From Phoronis ovalis (lineage: Eukaryota > Phoronida > Phoronidae), in contig JAOXYB010059191.1 in the NCBI GenBank assembly GCA_028565635.1, forward strand, positions 1-10,851: a stretch of DNA of 10,851 nt, written 5' to 3'. The translations under genes were made by a program, and so were the position numbers. Positions 1 to 7,568 of the stretch are shown piece after piece (the stretch's first letter is position 1; each line of letters starts with the position of its first letter). The notes under the pieces were generated by a model. That model saw nothing but the letters and a program-made list of their open reading frames with translations. It was not told the DNA's origin and made no database searches.

Positions 1-144
1 CATGTCAACAATTGTCAAACTTCTTCAAACCCCCTCCCCCCCTATTTTGTTGACATAATTAATGGACGGCCCCTTAAGAGTTTTATTTCGATTCAGCAAT
101 CCTTAAAGGCATTCAAAGCTAAGAGGTTTCATTAAGAAGCCTAC
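1..144 (-). other. BAP1: BAP1 intron 3, partial
   Basis: Sequence downstream of the exon 3 donor (GTAGGC at 144-139). The next expected BAP1 segment, which follows the UCH N-terminus and in human contains PVYGFIFLFKW, is not present on the minus strand here, so the intron extends past the window edge. A C-rich stretch sits near 30-42. Confidence 0.7.
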
Positions 145-1090
145 CTTTCAAATTTCTTCTGCAGATCATAAATCTCTTCCACTTGAATACCTTCAACTCC
201 TGCAATATAAAACGATTTGTCAGTGTGAATGTGTATGCGATCTATTTGCTTGGTTTGTTTGTTATGATTCATTCATGACCATGTGTTTATCCCTATTAGC
301 TCTATGCCCTACTCCAAGGTTCCCAGGAGGGGTAGGTAATATAAAAGTGGGTACACATGTTCCAACATGGCTGTTTCAAAAAAGCCTCCTATGGAGTGAT
401 CCTTGATCTCCAAAATGATTTAGTCTTAGTGACCTGTTGAAAAAAATTACACGCTAGGGAGTGACTAAATTGGAAAAAAAACAGTCGTATTAACCTATAT
501 CGACCTAATGCAATGAATGTTTTAGAGACGACCCAAAGAAAATGCCATACCTCTAAAAAAACACCCCTTCCTGTGATTTTGGGTGAGTACAAAACTGGGC
601 AGGTGTTTCAGTTCCTGTTTATATATAGATTACACCAGGCCGTATATGGATAGAATATCGTAAATTTATTTAAAAAATATAAATACACTGGATTACACAG
701 GAGGCCGTATGGATAATATATCATATATTTATTTATTTTAAAATATAATGACACTTGCTCGCCAGGTGACAGTGAACTAGGACTAGGCAATGGCTTTATT
801 TGCCAATTTTGCGCATTTTTAAATAAATTCCTTAAACTCACCAAAGTCTTCAACCAGCAGAGTGAATAACCCTAGAAATAAAACAGAAGAGAAAGTTTAA
901 GAACAACAACATCCACAGCTAATGAATCTTCAATCAGAATCTTACAGAACAATGTGCCGGCAGCCATCTTTTTGCAGTAACAGTGCAGATCGCGAAAAAC
1001 ACTTTTTGTAATTAATAACAATTTCTGAAGGATCAGGGAAAGATATTGATTACCTGGGTCACTCTCCAGCTCCAGCCAGTCTTTGTTCAT
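145..1090 (-). CDS. BAP1: BAP1/calypso deubiquitinase, 5' part (coding exons 1-3), gene continues beyond left edge
   Basis: Three minus-strand exons join in frame: exon 1 at 1090-1054 (ATG at 1090-1088, 37 nt), exon 2 at 871-842 (30 nt) and exon 3 at 199-145 (55 nt). Donors are G|GTAATC, G|GTGAGT and AG|GTAGGC; acceptors are TTTCTAG and ATTGCAG. The segments read MNKDWLELESDPG, LFTLLVEDFG and VEGIQVEEIYDLQKKFER, which is the start of the UCH (C12) catalytic domain of BAP1. The closest human relatives differ clearly: UCHL5 has W-C-L-M-E-S-D-P-G, UCHL3 has W-L-P-L-E-A-N-P. Exon lengths equal those of human BAP1 exons 1-3 as I know them (c.1-37, 38-67, 68-122). BAP1 (calypso in flies) pairs with ASXL to form PR-DUB, which removes monoubiquitin from histone H2A in the nucleus. 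The catalytic Cys and His lie in later exons outside the window, so activity cannot be judged. The start is fixed by homology; the open frame further upstream has no ATG. Confidence 0.93.
200..841 (-). other. BAP1: BAP1 intron 2
   Basis: This is the 642-bp intron between the 30-nt exon 2 and exon 3, with donor GTGAGT at 841-836 and acceptor ATTGCAG ending at 200. It is AT-rich, contains a two-copy tandem duplication at 628-755, and shows no convincing coding content. Open frames inside it have no recognisable similarity. Confidence 0.85.
628..755. repeat. Tandem duplication, two units of about 63 bp
   Basis: Two adjacent diverged units start at 628 and 691. Both begin GATTACAC, continue with AGGCCGTAT and GGATA, pass through an AT-rich stretch containing ATTTATTTA, and end near ACACT (ATACACT in the first, GACACT in the second). 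The period is 63 bp with small indels. It lies in BAP1 intron 2. Confidence 0.75.
872..1053 (-). other. BAP1: BAP1 intron 1
   Basis: A 182-bp intron from donor GTAATC (1053-1048) to acceptor TTTCTAG (ending at 872). The frame of exon 1 happens to stay open through it, which produces a spurious longer ORF. The split glycine codon (G|GG) and the join to LFTLLVEDFG show that it is spliced out. Confidence 0.85.
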
Positions 1091-1430
1091 CTGCAGGCTA
1101 TTACCGAAGGACAAGAAGGAACCAATCCACCGAAATCCGTAAAACTAGTGTACACAGTTCGTCACAGTTGTTTACACTCAGTCGTCCATTTTCGTTTGTA
1201 TTCGGCTAACATCAGTGAAACTAAAGTGGTGGGGATACTTTCTGCGATAGAAACGTTACTCAGACTGACATCTTTTCTCTGATACTTTTAGGTTATAGTA
1301 AAATTGTCTCATTAGGATTGTTTTTTAATGTTCATATATGTAGTTGCATCTACACGATGATGTTTACTTCGACCATAAACTTTATGCTCCCTAAAATAGA
1401 GAAAGAGGTCAAGTTCCGAGAGCTCGCCAT

Positions 1431-1440
1431 GTGATTGGCC
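1431..1440 (-). promoter_or_regulatory. CCAAT box (NF-Y-like), candidate EBP promoter element
   Basis: The plus strand reads GTGATTGGCC, so the minus strand reads GGCCAATCAC, a good match to the NF-Y consensus RRCCAATSRR. It overlaps an E-box-like CATGTG at 1429-1434. It lies about 50-70 bp before the candidate EBP leader exon, the normal distance for a CCAAT box. NF-Y is a known cofactor of SREBP at sterol genes, but I see no clear SREBP site here. Confidence 0.4.
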
Positions 1441-1479
1441 TATTTTTCTCATGCCATAAAGTTAAACTAGAAGATCAGA

Positions 1480-1504
1480 ATTTCAGTCTTCACAGAAGCC
1501 ACAG
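1480..1504 (+). other. EBP: Candidate EBP non-coding leader exon (3' end defined by donor)
   Basis: The sequence GCCACAG|GTAAAT at 1498-1510 is a good splice donor. The coding exon downstream is preceded by an acceptor rather than a promoter, so an upstream leader exon is expected, as in the human gene, where exon 1 is non-coding. Joining 1504 to 2745 introduces no in-frame ATG, so translation would still begin at 2806. The 5' boundary is unknown; the pyrimidine-rich TCAGTCTTC at about 1483 is a possible start site. Confidence 0.4.
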
Positions 1505-1578
1505 GTAAATATGAATGTTTTTTTTAACTGCATGTCTTTTTGCACTTATAACTCAGAATATAAACAGCCATCTTTAAC

Positions 1579-1972
1579 CCCGGGGGGTACTCGAGGTATT
1601 TTTGGTGGGGGTGTGCAGCCCAGTTGAAAATTTTGGATTGTATACTTCTTGCTGTATTTTTTTGGATTGCTATTTAGTTATATTAGTCTCAGCTACCGTC
1701 AAGAAATTCAAAAATTTGGATTGCTACCCGCTGCTTACAGCAGATAATTTGGATTCATTTTAGGTTTGTATCCATAAAACGATTTTTGGAATTTGATTTG
1801 TATCAGTCAGTTTGCGTAAAAATGGATTGTACTCAAGTATTTTAAAATTTTGGATAATTGCTACCATTATATTTCAAAAAATTTGGATTGGGTTTGTTAC
1901 CGCTAGCTAAAATTTTGGATTGGGTTCCGCGGCACATCCCCGTATGTAAAAAACCACGAGTACCCCCCCGGG
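1579..1972. mobile_element. Non-autonomous DNA-transposon-like element (MITE), copy 1, intact ends
   Basis: The element is 394 bp with terminal inverted repeats. The left end is CCCGGGGGGTACTCG (1579-1593); the right end (1957-1972) reads CCCGGGGGGGTACTCG on the minus strand, differing by one G. It encodes no transposase. The interior has about eight degenerate units built on TTTTGGATTGCTACCC. The 8-bp flanks (TCTTTAAC and TGCCAAAC) agree at only four positions, so a target duplication here is not clear. The ends resemble CCCGGGGGGTACTC-type repeats that I recall as common in some marine invertebrate genomes, which I cannot verify. Confidence 0.75.
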
Positions 1973-2128
1973 TGCCAAACTCCACGGTGAAAGTGAATCC
2001 CAACTGGCCCAGTGACCAGGCGGAATCCCTATATAGGCCCTACCCTAGGCTATAAACAGTCCTAACAATTGAATGTGGGATCTCAGATTATGTGTCCTGG
2101 ATAGATGATCAACATTATGTTATGAATT

Positions 2129-2136
2129 CATTCATA
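2129..2136. repeat. Left target-site duplication of repeat copy 2
   Basis: CATTCATA immediately precedes the element end CCCTGAGG. It is identical to 2543-2550 just after CCTCCCGGG. Confidence 0.75.
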
Positions 2137-2542
2137 CCCTGAGGAGTACTGAAGTTATTTTCTGGTGGTGGGACTGTGTACTCCTTACTGTTTTTTTTTG
2201 GATTAATTGCTCTTAGTTATATTAGTCCCAGCTATTAAAAAAAAATTGGATTGCAACCCTTGCACTGATTGATAGTTTGAATTACTATTAGGTTTGAATT
2301 CATAAATAGATTTAGGAATTTGATTTGTATCAGTTATTTTGTGTAAAATGGATTGCTACTCAAATATCATTAAAATTTTGGATTGCTACCCCTATATTTA
2401 AAAAAAATTGGACTGCTACCCTTCTGAGGCTAATATAACTAGTCTCAGCTAGCCTACCCTTATATTTCAAAAAATTAGATTGGGTTTCCTACCACAAGCT
2501 AAAATTTTGGATTGCAGGGGTTGGACAGCACATCCTCCCGGG
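2137..2542. mobile_element. Same MITE-like family, copy 2, diverged
   Basis: This 406-bp copy lies in the same orientation and aligns with copy 1 through most of its length, for example at GGAATTTGATTTGTATCAGT and AAGCTAAAATTTTGGATTG. The left end is degraded (CCCTGAGGAGTACT). The right end retains CATCCTCCCGGG but lacks about 25 bp found before the tip in copy 1. It is flanked by CATTCATA at 2129-2136 and again at 2543-2550, a perfect 8-bp target-site duplication that fixes its boundaries. An 8-bp duplication is typical of hAT elements, but P and Merlin elements also make about 8 bp and the tips are not a standard hAT tip, so the superfamily is open. Confidence 0.78.
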
Positions 2543-2550
2543 CATTCATA
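2543..2550. repeat. Right target-site duplication of repeat copy 2
   Basis: CATTCATA directly follows the CCCGGG tip of copy 2 and repeats 2129-2136 exactly. Confidence 0.75.
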
Positions 2551-2744
2551 GTCTGTTAATTTATAGACCCAACACCTGCAGCCAGTGATTATGTTTATTT
2601 TGGTCAGTAGATGGCACTGTTAGCATGTGGTAATAATTATATTTTATACAAATTATTAAAAATGTTTTACATATATATCTTTTGCTTTTGCTGTTTTTCA
2701 TATTGCTCAAAGTGATAGTAATATTTTTCTTTTGTGTTAAATAG

Positions 2745-2805
2745 ATTAGAGGTGCTACATTTAGAGAACTCAGAATTTCCAAAGCTGTGGCGATTCTCAA
2801 GCAAG
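2745..2805 (+). other. EBP: EBP 5' UTR portion of the first coding exon
   Basis: 61 nt lie between the acceptor TGTTAAATAG (2744) and the ATG at 2806. It has no ATG. The frame of EBP is open through all 20 codons before the start, but without an in-frame ATG in the candidate leader these are taken as untranslated. Confidence 0.6.
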
Positions 2806-4698
2806 ATGCCACAATCCAATGTGTCACATCCATATTACCCTCGTCACATGGTACTGCCATTGTACATTCCGAACAATAAAAATGTCATTGAAATCTTAAG
2901 TGTGTTTTTCGGTGTAATCGCTGTGGCACTGGTTTTCATGTGGATGTTTGCTTCCAAAAAAGGTAACCAATATCATGCTACAGTTTTCATTTATATTGCT
3001 TAAAAAAAAAACAGTGTACATTAATTTTGTAAAATATGCATACTAGCACATTTATCAGGGTATATAATTTCCTTATTTGCGGCAACCCTGGAAATAGAAA
3101 TCACTGCATTTTTTAACTAATGGGCATTTATTAGCCCTTTTCAGTTTTACAATTTGAATTATTGTAGCTTTCCTATTTAATTATTCGAATTAAATGTTTT
3201 GTTTGTAGGCTTTCGATTTACAGAGAAGTTAGTACTTTGTTGGTTAATGATGTGTGGTTTAATTCACTTTGTACTTGAGGGGTATTTTGGTCTGTATCAT
3301 GAAACTATGCTGCAGGATATGTCATTTCTTGGTCAGCTATGTGAGTATATACGGCACTCATTTGGTGTTTTTTTTAAATTAGTTATTGCAAAAAGAACAA
3401 GTAATGCAATTTTTTTTTGCTAAATAGTTGTAATCTTTGTATGCCTAACTGACATGAAGCTAGTCTAGTGTTCTCTGGGGGAATGTTTTCATTAGTTGAA
3501 AGGGTTCCACCAAAACTGTCACTGCTCAACACTAAAACTGAATTCTTCAGTTTTCTTTAATCTGTTCTCAGACAAAGCTTTTATCATCATAGTTCATCAC
3601 ACCTGCTCACCATAGGCCACCAGCTGACATAGCAGTCATAATGACATATAAACCTTTGTCTCAAGGCTTTGAAATGTCACAATGGTCTATCAAACATATT
3701 CACTGTTTGAAAATCAATTTGGGAAAAATGAGTTCACTCCAAAACACAAGATAGCTGGTACCTAAGTTGAATCGATATTATTAGAAAGGTTCTCAAAACC
3801 TGATTCCTCCAATAAAAATTAATCATTTGATTCACTGGAATGCAAATCTATCTGATGAGCAAATTATTTTACTGTATAAAATCTAATCCAAAATTTTTTA
3901 ACAGTTTTTTGCTAGGATTTGGGTATAATATACTTTGAAATATATCAAATCATGTTAGATAGTTATCTTGTTTTTACTTTGTTTCAGGTATTTTGGAGCA
4001 TGCTGCTTTATTTTTCCCGAAATTATTGCAAAACATATATTATAGGATACGCAGTATTTTGTGTATAGTGTATGTCTATCATACAAACATTGTTAACTTT
4101 TTTTTTTATACTTTAGGGAAAGAGTACGGTAAAGGAGATAGCAGATATGTCATGTAAGTTGTTATATTGTCTACCACTACGTGTCCTCACAAAGTAGGAG
4201 GTGACATAAAAACTCAAAGTTTTAAGTTGAAGAATTTATACTGAGTTATTCAGTATGTGTATTTTGTGTATAAAGAAAATCAAGAAAGTAATTTTTAAAT
4301 TCTTGTAATTATTAAAATAAACATTCATCAAAATCCATTTTTACTTTTTTAGCTCTGACAACTTCGCTGTTTGTATGGAAAATATAACAGCATTTATCGA
4401 AGGACCAATGTGTTTCTTAGCTATTCTCGCTTTTATCAACAACAGTCCATACCGTTATTTACTACAGCTTAGCATATCTATTGGTCAACTTTATGGTGAC
4501 GTCTTATATTTTATGACAGAATACCGGGATAACTTTAGCCATGGACCAATGTGGCATCCACAATACTTCTGGTTTTATTTTGTGTTTATGAATGCTATTT
4601 GGATCGTGGTTCCTTCTCTGCTAATTATACAAGCTTTTCACCAGCTCAGCATAGCTCAAGTAAGCTTAGACAATAACCAAAAGAAGAAGAAAAATTAA
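2806..4698 (+). CDS. EBP: EBP, 3-beta-hydroxysteroid delta8-delta7 isomerase (emopamil-binding protein), complete in four coding exons
   Basis: Coding exons are 2806-2962, 3209-3340, 4117-4153 and 4353-4698, all with GT-AG introns in matching phase; the joined product is 223 residues (human 230). EBP moves the sterol double bond from C8 to C7 in the ER membrane during post-lanosterol synthesis. It has an EXPERA fold with about five membrane spans (roughly 26-49, 58-76, 117-138, 145-165, 180-203). Key residues are in place, each four positions before the human number: His72 and Glu76 in IHFVLEG, Glu118 and Thr121 in CMENITAF, Asn189 and Trp192 in FMNAIW. Other matches to human are KEYGKGDSRY, GQLYGDVLYF and HPQYFWFYFVFMNA. 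The C-terminus KKKKN keeps lysines at -3 and -4, an ER retrieval signal. ATG 2806 has A at -3, is the first ATG after the acceptor at 2744, and gives the family N-terminus with HPYYPRH (human HPYWPQH). No disruption is seen. Confidence 0.96.
3341..4116 (+). other. EBP: EBP intron between coding exons 2 and 3
   Basis: A 776-bp intron from donor T|GTGAGT (3341) to acceptor ATACTTTAG (4116); the split tryptophan codon T|GG confirms the join. The other two introns are 2963-3208 (246 bp) and 4154-4352 (199 bp). This one contains an octamer-like ATGCAAAT at 3840-3847 and a CACCATAGG/CCACCAGCTG patch near 3609-3626, with no coding or repeat content I can recognise. Confidence 0.85.
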
Positions 4699-4728
4699 TT
4701 TTATATTTGCATTGACAGAAAATTTGCC

Positions 4729-4738
4729 AATAAATAAA
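4729..4738 (+). terminator. EBP: EBP polyadenylation signal (overlapping AATAAA pair)
   Basis: Two overlapping AATAAA hexamers (4729-4734 and 4733-4738) lie 31 nt after the EBP stop codon, implying a very short 3' UTR. A weaker-placed alternative AATAAA occurs at about 5026. Confidence 0.65.
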
Positions 4739-4739
4739 T

Positions 4740-5700
4740 TAAGTAATACTTACTGCAACAAGTTTGTATTTGTATATGGTGGGTGCTGGTCTACCTGCTA
4801 ATCAATCTAGTACTTAATCTGCCTTAATCTGTTAGACCTATAAGAACACTCTGGGTTTTTTAATATGATTACTAACTGTCTTCTCAGTTTCCCCATAGGC
4901 TTGCTAAATAGTCCCTAATTATTGATTGCCCAATAGGAGTATAACAATGCAAGTTTGTAATTTTTTGATTGATAATACATTTTATTTTTGAATGAATATT
5001 GTTTTACTCTGTTTTGTATCATACAAATAAAGTAATTATAATACATACGAATTTCAAGTTTTGATGGTTTTTTATAAGAGCAAGCATATCCTGAACTGAA
5101 GGGAAATATGCATTGGTGCATCGCCAGAACCCGTATGATTTTTTTCGGGATTCTATTCATAAGTTTGGGTAGCTACCACAAACTGAACTGGAAAGATCGT
5201 GTTGCTGCTGATTCTATTAATCATCAGGATTATTTTTAATGGAACGCGAGGAAAGAATTTCTGACGTAATTGGTCATAGGTGAAGAATTTTTTTATCCCG
5301 TAATTGGCATACACAATGACAGTTGCGTCATTCCAGTTTAAAATGTTACCACTAGGGGGTCCCTTGTATAGTACGTATTGAAACATAGAACCGAAGCATG
5401 TCTTTGCTATTTGCGTTCAAATCGGTCCAGACCAGGAAATCTGCCTTTTTTGTTTGAAATATAAAATAGTGTATAATGATATATATTTATTTCGAAGTCA
5501 ATAGTTCACAAAAACATATCTACAAGAATGTTGAGGAAACTAATAAATGCTCAAATCATGTCCTGCATTACAAAAAAAAATACTGAGGAGGAACGTAAAC
5601 AAAACTCCCGGACAAAACCACTATGGAATGAAACAATTAAATCACAACTATACTAATAAGAGGAGTACAGAATAATATAAATATAAATTAAATTCAGTAT
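4740..5700. other. Intergenic DNA after EBP, no gene recognised
   Basis: AT-rich sequence. The 5090-5410 part has more balanced composition, several short inverted repeats (ATGCA TTGG TGCAT at about 5108; CCCG/CGGG around 5131-5150; TGAC/GTCA at about 5318-5331) and a CTCF-like core at 5349-5360. Two minus-strand frames of 81 and 77 codons (4915-5160 and 5153-5386) match no family I know and have ordinary lengths for chance. Confidence 0.5.
5349..5360 (+). promoter_or_regulatory. CTCF-core-like motif
   Basis: CCACTAGGGGGT matches the vertebrate and fly CTCF core CCASYAGRKGGC except at the last position. It is the only G-run of this kind in the 6 kb after EBP. One motif in unannotated DNA is weak evidence, and CTCF itself is absent from non-bilaterian animals. 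Confidence 0.2.
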
Positions 5701-6549
5701 TATCTACTGAGGATAGGATAACTTATTTACACAAAAGGACAACTCATAAAATAATTGTGAATTGGAGACATGACAATGACACACACTGAGTAACAAAGAA
5801 TTGCAACTGTACAACAATCTATTATGGAAGCTATGCGTATACTTTCTCAGTAAAGCAAAAAATGTCGGAACATATAGTGTCAGTAGTGGATATATCAAAC
5901 AATTCTTTGAAGCCGGTATTGTAAGGTACCTTAAGTTTATTAAATGACCACCGACCTGATTAATTAAAATCAAGGCATAATTGAGAAGAACACAAGGAAG
6001 TGATAAAACTGCGAAATAACACGAACATATACTAAGTTTATGAATAAGGGTATTGCCTGGGGTATTGGCACGAAGGAACGCATACATTTTGTATAATCTT
6101 TTCTATACGAAAGTATAATTTGACCCAAGTAGCAATATGTACGTATTTACCATAGTAACAGCATAATTATTAACGTATAACACATGTGGATTCCAAAAGT
6201 ATGACTGCTCATCATCACCAGGCGTGAAGACCTTATACATACAGAAACTTTAGAAAACAGAAAGAACAATTTTCCCAAGTTTTCGTTATTATCTGCATGG
6301 TGGCTGATTGTACTTGAAATGAAAATGGATAAAATGCATCTGATAATAGCATTGAAAGAACCTTAACATACGTATACTAAATGTCATGCACAAGTCGCTA
6401 AGGATTTCCTGACTCTATATCCTCGAGCCACACCTGTCTTTTAACAAGGACAGCAAGCTTATTATATCTCTACACAATTTATGCACCTGAAATGTAGACA
6501 GGTCTGTAAACGCATATACCTAATACACAAGTGATCTGAAAATCAATGA

Positions 6550-6557
6550 TCACGTGA
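6550..6557. promoter_or_regulatory. Palindromic E-box (bHLH-ZIP type)
   Basis: TCACGTGA is a perfect 8-bp palindrome of the USF/MITF/TFEB class. A CRE-like TGACATCA follows about 22 bp later (6572-6579). No promoter or gene is recognised next to it, so its use is unproven. Confidence 0.2.
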
Positions 6558-7540
6558 AAGAACAATTCTCATGACATCACGTTTATGCCATAAAAAAAGT
6601 AAAACAAAAACAACGCGTGAGAGGTGAAAGAATTGATTATGTTATAAAAGCGACCTAATGATTTAATCCCTAGGCGTCATGTGGTGGTCTATGATTCTGT
6701 AAGAGGCTCACAAGGGTATTAAATCGGTGGTATTAACACTGACTGTATATATAGCATTCAATAAAGGCATGCTTTTAGGCTTTGTTAAGAAGCGAAATAT
6801 GTTCGATAACAATGTTGTGCCACAATTTTCTATCACAGATACTGTATGTCTAATTATCTTTCAGTTCCGTTTTGCGTTGTTTAGCAGACTTCCATGAGTG
6901 TGAGAATTCATCGCGCTGCTCCAAACGTTTCATTTTTCAAAATAAATGCTATATATCGTTTCATGAAGCTTCTAAATAAAAAAAATAGAATGATTACCTT
7001 TGCGTGGCTTTTAATTCGCGCAAATAGAAATGATTTGCTAAGAATGCATGTTTGATAGCCAGGGGTTTTCCGATCTACCTACTGGCTTCCATCAAATGAT
7101 AAAAGCCCTGCTGTAGCACAGACATTTCTTTTCCTGTTTGTTTTCTTATATTTTTAAAAATAACTCAAATTGATTTATTTTATCGTAATTCACTACTCGT
7201 AAAATCTTTGGCACCAGAACAATCTGTGTATAAACAAGCCCGAAATGTTATATCTTTGAGCAAGGAAAACGGAATATTAATTGATCTGTTTCTTCATTTT
7301 TAATATGGCACAACATACTAGGTAAATATTCTATGTTCAAGACTACGAAAGACACGAATCCCTAAAGTCTATTTCTCACATTTCGGAAATAACAAATTAA
7401 TTTTTACATGACTTTGACATTAAAAACTATTTAAATTTTCGAAACACAGAACGCGTTCGCTGTAAACAGTCCAAAGCATGATTTTATATCCATAAGATTA
7501 CAACACTAGCGAAATGTCTATACAAATATCATCGTAAATA

Positions 7541-7568
7541 GCCATGTTATTTTTAATCATAAACATGG
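7541..7568. repeat. Short inverted repeat
   Basis: CCATGTTAT and ATAAACATGG pair over nine bases with one bulged A and a loop of about eight bases. It could form a small stem. There is nothing nearby to suggest a structured RNA gene. Confidence 0.4.

Larger units (their letters stand above)
1091..1504. promoter_or_regulatory. Divergent 5' region of BAP1 (minus) and EBP (plus), probable bidirectional promoter
   Basis: This 0.4-kb stretch separates the BAP1 start codon (1090) from the candidate EBP leader donor (1504). It is less AT-biased than its surroundings. It holds two CCAAT motifs: ACCAATCC at 1121-1128, probably within the BAP1 leader, and an inverted box at 1431-1440. I see no clear TATA box at a useful distance from either gene. 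A three-codon upstream ORF (ATG GAC GAC TGA, minus strand 1189-1178) would lie in a BAP1 leader if transcription starts beyond it. Transcription start sites are inferred, not seen. Confidence 0.5.
1505..2744 (+). other. EBP: Candidate EBP leader intron with two transposon-like repeats
   Basis: If the leader donor at 1505 is used, the intron is 1,240 bp and ends at the acceptor TGTTAAATAG (2744). About 800 bp of it is two copies of one repeat family, at 1579-1972 and 2137-2542. The remainder is unremarkable AT-rich sequence, apart from a more GC-rich patch at 1973-2055 containing CCTATATAGG. Confidence 0.45.

Noticed and set aside
872-1114. 80-codon minus-strand ORF across BAP1 exon 1 and beyond
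   Set aside because: Only 1054-1090 of it is coding. It reads on through a donor into intron 1, and its apparent start at 1114 is a TTG upstream of the real ATG at 1090.
1858-2055. 65-codon plus-strand ORF
   Set aside because: It lies across the right end of repeat copy 1 and its flank and has no recognisable domain.
2561-2860. 99-codon minus-strand ORF
   Set aside because: It is antisense to the first EBP coding exon and the leader intron; the sense strand has the real gene.
5153-5386. 77-codon minus-strand ORF with fairly protein-like composition
   Set aside because: I recognise no domain and find no neighbouring exon. It is left as part of the distinct patch at 5090-5410 rather than called as a gene.
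5704-6087. 127-codon minus-strand ORF, the longest in the window
   Set aside because: The product is hydrophobic and rich in Leu, Ser, Cys and Tyr, as expected from T-rich DNA. It matches no family I know and shows no supporting splice or promoter signal.
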